This document shows positions 51,173-59,538 of a stretch of DNA of 64,000 nt, piece after piece. This DNA is from Amycolatopsis dendrobii (GTDB lineage: Bacteria; Actinomycetota; Actinomycetes; Mycobacteriales; Pseudonocardiaceae): assembly GCF_014145675.1 (NCBI RefSeq), contig NZ_JACGZW010000014.1, forward strand, positions 1 through 64,000, read 5' to 3'. A program made the position numbers and the translations under genes. The notes beneath the pieces are model-generated. The model was not told the origin of the DNA and searched no databases. It saw only the letters and a list, made by a program, of their open reading frames with translations. Each line of letters begins with the position of its first letter. Position 1 is the first letter of the stretch.

Positions 51173-51928
51173 CCTGAGCCTCAGCCGGCCGAAACTGATT
51201 CACGAACCAGGCAAGGGCGCCCCGCTGTCCTCAGCGGAGACTGGCAGGTTTCGTGCTGCCGCGAGATGAGGCATGGCCGCTGGTAAGACTGATTTTGCAA
51301 AGGCCGAGACCGACGTGGCCAGAGGTTCAACGTGCTTGCTTATGGTGCCTGCTCGGCATGGCGCGCAGGTCGGCCCTGTCGTCTCCGGCGCTGCCGCCTC
51401 GCAATCAGGGTCGACCAGCAGACTCCGGTTCAGTTGGGCTGACGGCGCTGGTGGTCGACTAGTTCTGCGGCGCCCTTCTCCGCGCACCCCTCTCCAGCGA
51501 TCATCCAGTTCGCATCGTTACGACCTGCGGACTGCCTACGCGAGCTCATGGCGGCACTCGCATACGCTGCCCGGTCTTGCACAAGGTCTTCTCCGGCCAG
51601 GAAATCCCGGGGCGACACGGACGTCGTGTCCTCGGCGGCACCCTCTCATTCCCTGCGGCCGAGGCACCGCGCCTACGATCAAGACCGAGTCCGCAACCGC
51701 GGGACCACCCTCCACCCTTGCGGCTTCGTCGGCAAACACCACACCTTCGACAGCGCGTGAAATTCCTTGTTAGGGACGGCTCCGCCCGCTCTAGGTCTCA
51801 CCGGCTCAGCCCGGCCCACGCAACGACCAATCGTCGCTCTCTCGACGGCACCGCCGCCCTGTCCACGCCCGGTTGCAATGCCTCAGCGAACGCGCCGCAG
51901 CGATTCTAGGAACCCGCTGGCGAGAGCT
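51173..51928. other. 756-bp stretch without a recognisable gene, beside the DUF262 gene
   Basis: Several short frames exist on both strands, but none gives a family-like protein. Base composition falls below that of the neighbouring core genes. It may be decayed coding sequence or the left margin of the acquired segment. I saw no tRNA, direct-repeat pair or transposase motif. Confidence 0.45.
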
Positions 51929-53500
51929 CTACGACATCAACTGATTCGCCGCCTCAACCAGCATCTCCGCCCTGCTCTGCAGGAACGGTTCAAAATCGTC
52001 ATCAAAGACGTTTTTTGGACATATCGCGCATTTGAGAATCTCATCCACCTTTGCACTCGACATCCGTGACCGGTAGACACTGGGAGCGTCTCCACCCAAC
52101 GTCTTGTTATCAGCAGCCGAGATCATCGCAAAGTTGGCAAGAACACTCGCAGATGCGGTACCGATATCCTCTTTCGCCAAGAACGCCTGCGGCATCAAAT
52201 GATGAAACTCCGAGCGATTGTAGGACGAGAGCACTTTCTGCAGAGACACCGGAGAACCCGAGACGAAACTCAGCGGACGCGCATTCACGAGAAGCAGAAC
52301 GAAAGACCTGGTATCCACAGCAGAAACCGAGAATTTCCTCTCAAGAAAGAAGTCCGCATGGAGACTGACGGAAACATCTGCAAGAGCGGACGGCCTCCCT
52401 TCTCTCAGCTTGACAGACTCTTCAATGTCACGCTTCAGGTTACGAAGAACTCCCGCACTGAACCTGCGCGAAAAGAACGACCGCCAGAGCCACTTAACCA
52501 ACACTGCCCGCTGCTCGTCGCTTACATTGCGAGACTTCCCTTTACCGTGCGCAAAGAAGACACACAAGGGAACCAATACTGCTGGATACGGAAGGTTGCC
52601 CAGTTTTTCAACATGCAGGTGGCTGCGCACGAAATCAATTGCACCGCGGACACCATTCTCGATCTCGTCAAACCGGTCTCTAACCTCGGTTCCGCTCATG
52701 TTCATCAGCGTGTTCGGGGCGGCGTCACGTGCCACAACGGCAGCACAGCACCTCAGCAGAAGGTTCGAGTCGGCTCCAACCTCACCGAACCCAAAAGGCG
52801 CAAGCACTTCAGCCAAGCCAGCGAAGCGAGTCTGGAGATCAAACTCCTCACTCCACGTCCAGGCGGACAGAAGCTGCAGAACGTCTAGCTCGACGCCAAG
52901 CCGGTTGACCCGCTCGAAGACAATCGCAACTTTGCCGCGATTATCAGTAACGATGTCTTGCGTAGGAATCCTCGCTTCTTTGAATATCGACTGAACCGAG
53001 TCGATCACCTCAGCCTCTTCATCAGTGAAGTTGCTGGTGGCCTTACGATAGGCCGTAGTGTCAAAGAAGGTACTAATCGGAAAGTGTCGCCTGGGATCAA
53101 CCTCTCCGTCTTCAAGCGCAAGGAATTGACTCTCTTGCAGATCACCGGCAGCGGACAAGCTAAAATATATACGGGGCCAAGTTTCCCCATCATCAGGCTC
53201 AAGATCAGTCTGGAACGTACCAAAAATTGAAGTCAGACGCTGCTGACCATCAAGAACGTAGCTGATGGGAAAGTCGGCAGTCGGCTCAGGCAACGAGAAT
53301 GGCCCCAGCCTTCGTTCAGATTTCAGCTTTTCTTTTGTCTGCCAAAGGATCGCGGATCCGAACGGATAGCCTTTATATATGGAATCCATCAGGTAGGCCA
53401 CCCGGTCTGGATCCCACACGAACCCACGCTGGAACGCCGGCACTCTCAGTTGCCCTTGCCGCACCTGCTCGATCAAAGATCTGATCGACACTTCGCCCAT
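51929..53500 (-). CDS. DUF262 protein (GmrSD / SspE-like), candidate anti-phage nuclease
   Basis: 523 residues. N-terminal DUF262/ParB-like domain: VPAFQRGFVWDPDRVAYLMDSIYKGYPFGSAILW, then the diagnostic DGQQR at about 84-88 and FERVNRLG further on. The C-terminal part has EFHHLMPQAFL followed by NFAMISAADNKTLGG, resembling the HNH/DUF1524-type end of these proteins. Known relatives (GmrSD, SspE, BrxU) restrict modified phage DNA. ATG at 53500 has GGGAG about 6 nt upstream. Its codons are clearly less GC-rich than its neighbours, indicating transfer. No methylase or Ssp/Dnd partner is adjacent. Confidence 0.85.
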   Translation of the reverse strand: MGEVSIRSLIEQVRQGQLRVPAFQRGFVWDPDRVAYLMDSIYKGYPFGSAILWQTKEKLKSERRLGPFSLPEPTADFPISYVLDGQQRLTSIFGTFQTDLEPDDGETWPRIYFSLSAAGDLQESQFLALEDGEVDPRRHFPISTFFDTTAYRKATSNFTDEEAEVIDSVQSIFKEARIPTQDIVTDNRGKVAIVFERVNRLGVELDVLQLLSAWTWSEEFDLQTRFAGLAEVLAPFGFGEVGADSNLLLRCCAAVVARDAAPNTLMNMSGTEVRDRFDEIENGVRGAIDFVRSHLHVEKLGNLPYPAVLVPLCVFFAHGKGKSRNVSDEQRAVLVKWLWRSFFSRRFSAGVLRNLKRDIEESVKLREGRPSALADVSVSLHADFFLERKFSVSAVDTRSFVLLLVNARPLSFVSGSPVSLQKVLSSYNRSEFHHLMPQAFLAKEDIGTASASVLANFAMISAADNKTLGGDAPSVYRSRMSSAKVDEILKCAICPKNVFDDDFEPFLQSRAEMLVEAANQLMS

Positions 53501-53759
53501 CAATCGCTCCCTCAGCGCAACGCTCGCGGAGCCACGCACTCAAGCATCCAGGCCCCCTCCACACAGATCGCCACGGAGCCGCTTTCCGGCTCCATAGCTG
53601 CCGGGATGCAAGTCGTACAGCCAGAGGAGGGTGTTACACGGATTGCTCGCCTTCGTCTTGCGATTCCGCCCGCCTCCGTGCGCGGTGCCTTGCCTGGCCA
53701 GCCTCGACCGAGTACTCAGGCGACGGGTCAACTTTCGCAGCACGGATCGGGGGAGCGGC

Positions 53760-54423
53760 ATGACAGCGCAGCTATGGTCACGGCGGACCTTGCTCAGCGG
53801 CGCGGCGAGCAGCGCTGCGCTGCTCATCGCCAGCTGCGCGGCCAACCAGTCCAAAGCCACCGCTGCGGCACCGCCCGCTCAGCCTGGCGGGGCGCGCGTG
53901 ATGATCATCCGGCACGCCGAGAAACCGTCCGGTTCGACTGGGCCGCAAGGGATTGACGTGAACGGCAGCCCCGATTCGCACTCGTTGACCGTCCGCGGCT
54001 GGACCCGGGCGGGGGGCGCTCGTGGAGTTATTCGCCCCGGCGACAGGCGCCTACCGCACAGGGCTCGCCAAGCCGACCGCTGTCTACGCGGCTGGCGGCA
54101 GCGGTGGTGAGGGCACCCGGCCGCGGGAAACTGCCGGGCCGCTGGCAGAGCGGCTCGGCAAAACCGTCCTGACCACCTACGCCAAGGGCAGCGAGAGCGC
54201 GCTCGCCGCGGAGGTCGCCCGGCGGACGGAGCCGACGTTGATCAGTTGGCAGCACGAGGAAATCCCCGCGCTCGCGGCCGCGTTCGGGGTGGCTGCGCCG
54301 CGGAAGTGGCCGGACGACCGGTTCGACGTCGTCTGGGTGCTGACCCCGGCCGGGTCCGGCTGGGCACTTTCTCAAGTGCCGCAGTTGCTCCTGGCCGGGG
54401 ACAGCGCCGAGCCGATCAAATAG
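53760..54423 (+). pseudogene. histidine-phosphatase-superfamily lipoprotein, frameshifted
   Basis: The first frame starts at ATG 53760 with a Tat-like lipoprotein signal (SRRTLLSGAASSAALLIASC) and the phosphatase motif IIRHAEK, then reads LTVRGWTRAGG. The continuation (VELFAPATGAYRTGLAKPTAVYAAGG...) is in another frame ending at 54423. The shift falls at a run of six G at 54011-54016; five would restore LTVRGWTRAGALVELF. Either a recent +1 insertion or a sequencing error. Convergent with the DUF1684 gene. Confidence 0.8.
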
Positions 54424-54424
54424 C

Positions 54425-55210
54425 TTACTGCCGCTCGTAAGGAATCTTCTCCCCCGCCTCCACCGCGAACGGCAGGTGATTCCCTTCAGGCGGCAGCGGG
54501 CACGTAGCGAAATCCGTGAACGCACACGGCAGGTTCACCGCCCGGTTGAAGTCCAGCGTCACCGTTCCGTCCGCGGCAGCCTCGGCGACCGGCAGGGAAC
54601 GATTGGCCGCATAGGTGGTCACGCCGCTGGTCGCGTCGGTGAAGAGGATGCTGTAGCCGCCGGTCTTGCCGTTGAACGCAGTCAAAACATGCTCGACACC
54701 GTCGCGCTCGAAGACCACTCGGCCAGGCGCGGTGTAGACGTGCGACAGGCCTTCCACTACCGCCCCCACCGTCGTCGGCCGCGGTTCGTCGAACGGCTCG
54801 AAGCGGCCGGTCAGGACCCACGCCGGGTCTGGTTCGTACGCGGGGACTCCGTGGAAGTCCTGCAGCACAGGGGCTTTCGGGTCGTGCACGCGGATCAGGT
54901 AGCCCGACCGGCGCGCGATCTCGATTTCCACCGAACCGGCCGTCACCCGGGTGCCCGCGCCGCTGTTCACCAGCTCGAAGCGGTGGACGTCCGTCAGCAA
55001 AGCGCCTTCGTGCCGCAGCTCCCCGCCGGCCGGGTCGACGTAGGCGGCTTCGGCGTCCTGCCACCATCGGCCGGGCAGGCCGGGGTATGTCCGGGGCGAA
55101 TTCTCGAGCCAGTCGAGGGACACCAGCGCCAGCCAGCCGTACGGATCGGCCAGCGTCTTTTCCCGCTCCGCCTTCCAGTCCTGCCACGCCTGTGCGAACT
55201 CCACCGCCAT
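54425..55210 (-). CDS. DUF1684 protein
   Basis: 261 residues with the family landmarks: WQDWKAEREKTLADPYGWLALVSLDWL near the N-terminus and the C-terminal LDFNRAVNLPCAFTDFATCPLPPEGNHLPFAVEAGEK. Cytosolic, function unknown. ATG at 55210 has GAAGGGA about 9 nt upstream; the longer in-frame extension is rejected. Divergent from rnhA. Confidence 0.88.
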   Translation of the reverse strand: MAVEFAQAWQDWKAEREKTLADPYGWLALVSLDWLENSPRTYPGLPGRWWQDAEAAYVDPAGGELRHEGALLTDVHRFELVNSGAGTRVTAGSVEIEIARRSGYLIRVHDPKAPVLQDFHGVPAYEPDPAWVLTGRFEPFDEPRPTTVGAVVEGLSHVYTAPGRVVFERDGVEHVLTAFNGKTGGYSILFTDATSGVTTYAANRSLPVAEAAADGTVTLDFNRAVNLPCAFTDFATCPLPPEGNHLPFAVEAGEKIPYERQ

Positions 55211-55301
55211 GTCCGGATCCCTTCCGTGAGTGTCCAGGGCACAACACCGTCCCCGGCATGGCATTCCGGCTCCCAGCACGTGGGAACGGTAGGGTCGCCG
55301 G

Positions 55302-55781
55302 GTGGCGGAGCAGACGGAACAAGCCGTGGAGATCTACACCGACGGCGCGTGCAGCGGAAATCCCGGACCGGGCGGCTGGGGCGCGCTGCTGCGCTACGGC
55401 AAGCACGAGCGCGAGCTGTACGGAGCCGAGGACACCGTCACCACCAACAACCGCATGGAGCTGATGGCTCCGATCCGCGCGCTGGAAAGTCTCACTCGCG
55501 CGTCTGTGGTGCGGATCTACACCGACAGCACGTACGTCCGCAACGGCATCCTCCAGTGGATGCCTCGCTGGAAGAAGAACGGCTGGCAGACGCAGGCGAA
55601 GCAGCCGGTCAAGAACGCCGACCTCTGGCAGCGCCTCGACTCCGCCTGCGAGCGGCACGAGGTCGAGTGGCTGTGGGTCAAGGGCCACGCCGGGCTTCCG
55701 GAGAACGAGCGCGCGGACAAGCTCGCGGTCAAGGGATCGCAGGAAGCCGCCGCGGCCGGGGTGCGCCGGGCTCGCGGCTGA
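55302..55781 (+). CDS. rnhA: ribonuclease HI
   Basis: 159 residues with all catalytic acidic residues: Asp in EIYTDGACSGNPGPGGWG, Glu in NNRMELMAPI, Asp in IYTDSTYVRNGI, and the final Asp in NERADKLA, plus the mobile His in VKGHAGLPEN. Degrades RNA in RNA-DNA hybrids. GTG start with TAGGGT 6 nt upstream and no ribosome site, so probably leaderless. It is an intact counterpart to the stripped homologue at 48889. Confidence 0.96.
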   Translation: MAEQTEQAVEIYTDGACSGNPGPGGWGALLRYGKHERELYGAEDTVTTNNRMELMAPIRALESLTRASVVRIYTDSTYVRNGILQWMPRWKKNGWQTQAKQPVKNADLWQRLDSACERHEVEWLWVKGHAGLPENERADKLAVKGSQEAAAAGVRRARG

Positions 55782-55887
55782 GTCTGCGGATCACGCCCGG
55801 CATTACCTGTTCGAGGAGATTCCACGGACCGGACCCGCGCGGTTTCACGAGGCGGCGGCGTCATCGTCTCGGTCAAGCGGGCACCGT

Positions 55888-55920
55888 CCGACAAAAAAAT
55901 TCATCTTGACAATATAAATC
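55888..55920 (+). promoter_or_regulatory. AT-rich promoter/operator before the DUF1801 gene
   Basis: A strikingly AT-rich 33 bp in GC-rich surroundings with TTGACA (55906-55911) and TATAAA (55913-55918) too close to pair with each other. TATAAA could pair with CCGACA (55888-55893) at 19 nt. Tight AT composition suggests a regulator-binding promoter. Confidence 0.4.
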
Positions 55921-55966
55921 ATCGGAAGGCAAGCTCGGCAGCATCAGCAAGCCGAGAGGACAAGCC

Positions 55967-56317
55967 ATGCCGAAGTTCACGACCGTCGCCCAGTACGTCG
56001 CCGCGCAGCCAGAAGCGCTCCGCGAGGTTTATGCCGCCCTCCTGCCCGCCCTCGACCACGCGATGCCCGCACCGGCCGCGCTCTACCACGGCGCGCCCAC
56101 CTGGAAGGCCGGCAAGAACCCGGTCTGCCTCGCGAAGGCGTACAGCTCATACGTCACGCTCGCCTTCTGGCGCGGCCAGCTTCTCGACGGCGACCTCGAA
56201 CCGAGCGCCCGCGAGATGGCGCACGTCAAACTGCGCAGCGCGGAGGACGTCGACGCCAAGCAGATCACCGCCTGGGTGCGGCAGGCTCTGGCACTGGAGA
56301 CAGAATCAGCGGCGTGA
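55967..56317 (+). CDS. DUF1801-type small protein
   Basis: 116 residues: YVAAQPEALREVYAALLPALDHAMP, ALYHGAPTWKAGKNPVCLAKAYSSYVTLAFWRG and a C-terminal helix. This pattern matches the YdhG/DUF1801 fold, function unknown. ATG at 55967; preceded by an AT-rich promoter. Its stop overlaps the next start (GTGA). Confidence 0.82.
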   Translation: MPKFTTVAQYVAAQPEALREVYAALLPALDHAMPAPAALYHGAPTWKAGKNPVCLAKAYSSYVTLAFWRGQLLDGDLEPSAREMAHVKLRSAEDVDAKQITAWVRQALALETESAA

Positions 56318-56688
56318 CGAACCCCTGCCCCTGCGGGCTGCCCGAGCCCTACGCCGACTGCTGCGGCCGGTTCCACCGCGGCGACCAGCACGCCCCGACC
56401 GCCGAACGGCTGATGCGGTCGCGGTACTGCGCGTTCGCCGTCGGGGAGCCCGATTACCTCCTCGACACCTGGCATCCGGACACCCGCCCGAAGCGGCTGC
56501 GGCTCGATCCCGCCCAGGAGTGGACCCGGCTGGAGATCCTCGGCCAGACCGGCGGTTCGCTGCTGCAGAACGAGGGCACCGTCGAGTTCCGCGCGCACTA
56601 CCGCTATCAGGGTCGCGACGATTCGCAGCACGAGAACAGCCGGTTCGTCCGCGAGGGCGGGCGCTGGTACTACGTCGACGCACGCTAA
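56314..56688 (+). CDS. SEC-C/YchJ-type (UPF0225) protein
   Basis: 124 residues. N-terminal zinc motif CPCGLPEPYADCCGRFH, then the NTF2-like YchJ domain (PTAERLMRSRYCAFAVGEPDYLLDTWHPDTRP...WTRLEILGQTGG...VEFRAHYR...ENSRFVREGGRWYYVDA). Function unknown. GTG start coupled to the preceding gene. Confidence 0.92.
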   Translation: MTNPCPCGLPEPYADCCGRFHRGDQHAPTAERLMRSRYCAFAVGEPDYLLDTWHPDTRPKRLRLDPAQEWTRLEILGQTGGSLLQNEGTVEFRAHYRYQGRDDSQHENSRFVREGGRWYYVDAR

Positions 56689-56773
56689 GCGGAACCGCGG
56701 GGGAAAATCGGGCGAAAAGACCCCGTCGAGGTCTGTTCCCGGACGCCCGGGGCGGCTACGATCACCGGCAATC

Positions 56774-56792
56774 GTTAAGGAACTTTACTAAC
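56774..56792. promoter_or_regulatory. ROK/CsnR-like operator upstream of the glucosaminidase gene
   Basis: GTTAAGGAACTTTACTAAC is an imperfect palindrome. It matches, at about 16 of 19 positions, the GTTAGGAAACTTTCCTAAC pattern I recall for ROK-family repressors such as CsnR of chitosan utilisation. It ends 35 bp before the GTG. Confidence 0.55.
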
Positions 56793-56827
56793 AATCGCCG
56801 CCGCCAGGAGCCCGAGGAGGACCGCTC

Positions 56828-59488
56828 GTGACCCCACGCCGGCCAAGAATGCCCGGACGGCTGTTAGCAGTCGCCGCCCTGACCGCAGCGCTGATCCCCG
56901 GACTCGCCGGGGCCGCCTCGGCCGGGCCGGAGCCCGGCCAGGCCGCGATCCCCGGCTATCTGATCCAGTCCTCGGCCAAGGTGTCCGACGACGCCTCGGT
57001 GTCGAAGCCCGGCTTCGACGCCAAGGGCTGGTACCCGGTCGGCTCGCAGTCGACGGTGTACGCCGGGCTGCTCGCCAACGGCCGCTACTCCGACCCCTTC
57101 TACTCGACGAACATGAAGAACGTGCCCACCGCGGACTTCAAGGTCCCGTGGTGGTACCGGGCCGACATCAAGGTCGCCGACCCGACCCAGCGCACCTACC
57201 TCGACGTCAGCGGCGTGCTGTCCAAGGCCGACGTCTGGGTCAACGGCACCCGGGTCGCCACCAAGGACGAGGTCAACGGTCCCTACACGCGGCACGACCT
57301 CGACGTGACCAAGCAGGTCCACGAGGGCGTCAACAGCGTCGCGTTCAAGGTCTACCCGAACGACCCGAACAACGACCTGTCGATGGGCTGGATCGACTGG
57401 GCGCAGACCCCGCCGGACCAGAACATGGGGCTCGCGCGCGAGGTCCTCGTCCGGCACAGCGGGCCGGTCGCGCTCCGCGGCGCGCACGTCGTCACGAAGC
57501 TGAACGTGCCCGCGCTCGACCACGCCGACCTCACGGCGAAGGCCGACGTCCGCAACGACTCCGACTCCGCGGTCCGTGCCACGGTGTCCGGCACCGTCGC
57601 GGGCAAGCCGGTGAGCCAGGACGTTTCCCTTGCCGCACACGAAAAGAAGACCGTCACCTTCCCGGTGATCGGCGTCGACAAGCCGCAGGTGTGGTGGCCC
57701 GCAGGCATGGGCGGCCAGCCGATGCAGCAGCTGGACCTGACCGCGACCGTCGGCGGGACCGCGTCCGACGCGAGCCGCTCCAGCTTCGGCATCCGCGACG
57801 TCAAGGCCCCGCTGAACTCCAGCGGCGGGCGGCAGTACGTCGTCAACGGCAAGCCGCTGATGATCAAGGGCGGCGGCTGGTCCCCCGACCTGCTGCTGCG
57901 CTGGGACGCGGGCCGGGCGGCGGACAAGCTCGCCTACGTCAAGAACCTCGGCCTCAACACGGTGCGGCTCGAGGGCCACATCGAACCCGACGCGTTCTTC
58001 GACCTCGCGGACCGGATGGGCGTGCTGACCATGCCTGGCTGGGAATGCTGCGACAAGTGGGAAGGCCAGGTCAACGGCGACGAGAAGGGCGAGCCGTGGA
58101 CCGAGGCGGACTACCCGATCGCCAAGGCGTCGATGACCGCCGAAGCCGAGCGGCTGCGCGACCACCCGAGCGTGCTGTCCTTCCACATCGGCAGCGACTT
58201 CGCGCCCGACGCGCGGATCGAAAAGGGCTACCTCGACGCGTTGTCGGCGGCGGACTGGCCCGCGGCGGTGATCTCCGCGGCTTCGGCCAAGGCGTCGCCG
58301 AAACTCGGCCCGTCCGGGATGAAGATGAACGGCCCGTACGACTACGTCCCGCCGAACTACTGGTACGACAAGGCGCACAAGGACGCGGGCGGCGCGTGGA
58401 ACTTCAACTCCGAGACCAGCGCCGGGCCGGACATCCCGACGATGGACACGCTCAAGCGGATGATGACGCCGGCCGAGCTGGAAACGCTCTGGAAGAACCC
58501 GGCCGCGCCGCAGTACCACCGCTCCGAGTCGGAGACCTTCGCCAACCTGAAGATCTTCGGCGACGCGCTGGCCGGCCGCTACGGCAAGCCGACCAGCCTG
58601 GACGACTTCGTCCGCAAGGCGCAGCTGGCGCAGTACGAGAACGTCCGCGCGGAGTTCGAATCGCACTCCCGCAACTTCACCGATTCGAAGGACCCCTCGA
58701 CCGGGCTCATCTACTGGATGCTCAACAGCGGCTGGACGTCGCTGCACTGGCAGCTGTTCGACGCCTACCTCGACCAGAACGGCTCCTACTTCGGGGCCAA
58801 GAAGGCGAACGAGCCGCTGCACATCCAGTACTCCTACGACACCAAATCGGCTGAGGTGGTCAACTCCACCACGAAGAAGGCGTCCGGCCTGACCGCCACC
58901 GTCGAGCTCTTCAACACCGACGGCACGAAGAAGTTCTCGAAGACCAAGAAGGACTTCTCGGTCAACGGCGGCGGCGCGCACGCGAAGGCGCTCGACATCG
59001 GTTCGGTCAGCGGGCTTTCCTCGACCTACCTGGCGAAGCTGGTGCTCACCGATTCGGCGGGCAAGGAGGTCAGCCGGAACGTGTACTGGCTGTCCACCAA
59101 GGACGACAAGCTGAACTGGAGCAAGTCGGACTGGTACTACACGCCGACGTCGTCGTACGCGGATCTGTCCGGGCTGTCGAAGCTGGGCGCGGCGAAGGTG
59201 GGCGCCACGGCGACCTCCGCTCCGGGTCCGGACGGCACCACCGTCACCACGGTGAAGCTCACCAACACCTCGTCGGGCAAGACCCCGGCGTTCATGGTGG
59301 ACGCACACATGGTGGACAGCGCGGGCACTCCGGTGCTTCCGGTCAGCTGGTCGGACAACCAGGTCAGCTTGTGGCCGGGCGAATCGGTGACGATCACCGC
59401 CACTTACCGCACGGCTGATCTGCACGGCTCCGCGCCGTCGGTGCGGGTCGCGGGCTGGAACACCGGAACGCAGACCGTACAAGACTAG
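56828..59488 (+). CDS. csxA: secreted GH2 exo-beta-D-glucosaminidase (CsxA-like)
   Basis: 886 residues. Signal peptide to about residue 32, jelly-roll domain, immunoglobulin-like domain, then the GH2 barrel. The catalytic pair matches the Amycolatopsis CsxA pattern: Asp457 in GSDFAPD and nucleophile Glu529 in NSETSAG, 72 residues apart as in CsxA (469/541). This argues for chitosan-oligomer exo-glucosaminidase rather than beta-mannosidase. It is shorter than CsxA (about 1030), lacking the C-terminal carbohydrate-binding module. GTG start with GAGGAGG 7 nt upstream. Followed directly by palindrome B. Confidence 0.87.
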   Translation: MTPRRPRMPGRLLAVAALTAALIPGLAGAASAGPEPGQAAIPGYLIQSSAKVSDDASVSKPGFDAKGWYPVGSQSTVYAGLLANGRYSDPFYSTNMKNVPTADFKVPWWYRADIKVADPTQRTYLDVSGVLSKADVWVNGTRVATKDEVNGPYTRHDLDVTKQVHEGVNSVAFKVYPNDPNNDLSMGWIDWAQTPPDQNMGLAREVLVRHSGPVALRGAHVVTKLNVPALDHADLTAKADVRNDSDSAVRATVSGTVAGKPVSQDVSLAAHEKKTVTFPVIGVDKPQVWWPAGMGGQPMQQLDLTATVGGTASDASRSSFGIRDVKAPLNSSGGRQYVVNGKPLMIKGGGWSPDLLLRWDAGRAADKLAYVKNLGLNTVRLEGHIEPDAFFDLADRMGVLTMPGWECCDKWEGQVNGDEKGEPWTEADYPIAKASMTAEAERLRDHPSVLSFHIGSDFAPDARIEKGYLDALSAADWPAAVISAASAKASPKLGPSGMKMNGPYDYVPPNYWYDKAHKDAGGAWNFNSETSAGPDIPTMDTLKRMMTPAELETLWKNPAAPQYHRSESETFANLKIFGDALAGRYGKPTSLDDFVRKAQLAQYENVRAEFESHSRNFTDSKDPSTGLIYWMLNSGWTSLHWQLFDAYLDQNGSYFGAKKANEPLHIQYSYDTKSAEVVNSTTKKASGLTATVELFNTDGTKKFSKTKKDFSVNGGGAHAKALDIGSVSGLSSTYLAKLVLTDSAGKEVSRNVYWLSTKDDKLNWSKSDWYYTPTSSYADLSGLSKLGAAKVGATATSAPGPDGTTVTTVKLTNTSSGKTPAFMVDAHMVDSAGTPVLPVSWSDNQVSLWPGESVTITATYRTADLHGSAPSVRVAGWNTGTQTVQD

Positions 59489-59538
59489 GACTCGTGAGTG
59501 GCAATCGCGGTTAGAACCGTGATTGCCACTCACGAGTC
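59489..59538. repeat. 50-bp palindrome, copy B of a dispersed element
   Basis: 24-bp arms (59489-59512 and 59515-59538) around an AG loop with one mismatch (G-U in RNA). Ends CTCGTGAGTGGC and centre CGGTT-AG-AACCG equal those of copy A. The five bases between, AATCG here and GGCGC in A, differ and are compensated on the other arm apart from the G-U. It starts at the base after the csxA stop and covers the end of the carboxylesterase gene. Confidence 0.9.

Noticed and set aside
51273..51773. 166-codon open frame left of the DUF262 gene
   Set aside because: Ser/Arg/Pro-rich translation without domain, no ribosome site, and overlapping alternatives on both strands look equally plausible.
54000..54030. 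Programmed frameshift in the histidine-phosphatase gene
   Set aside because: A six-G run alone, without a downstream structure or slippery heptamer in the right phase, does not support programmed shifting over an indel.
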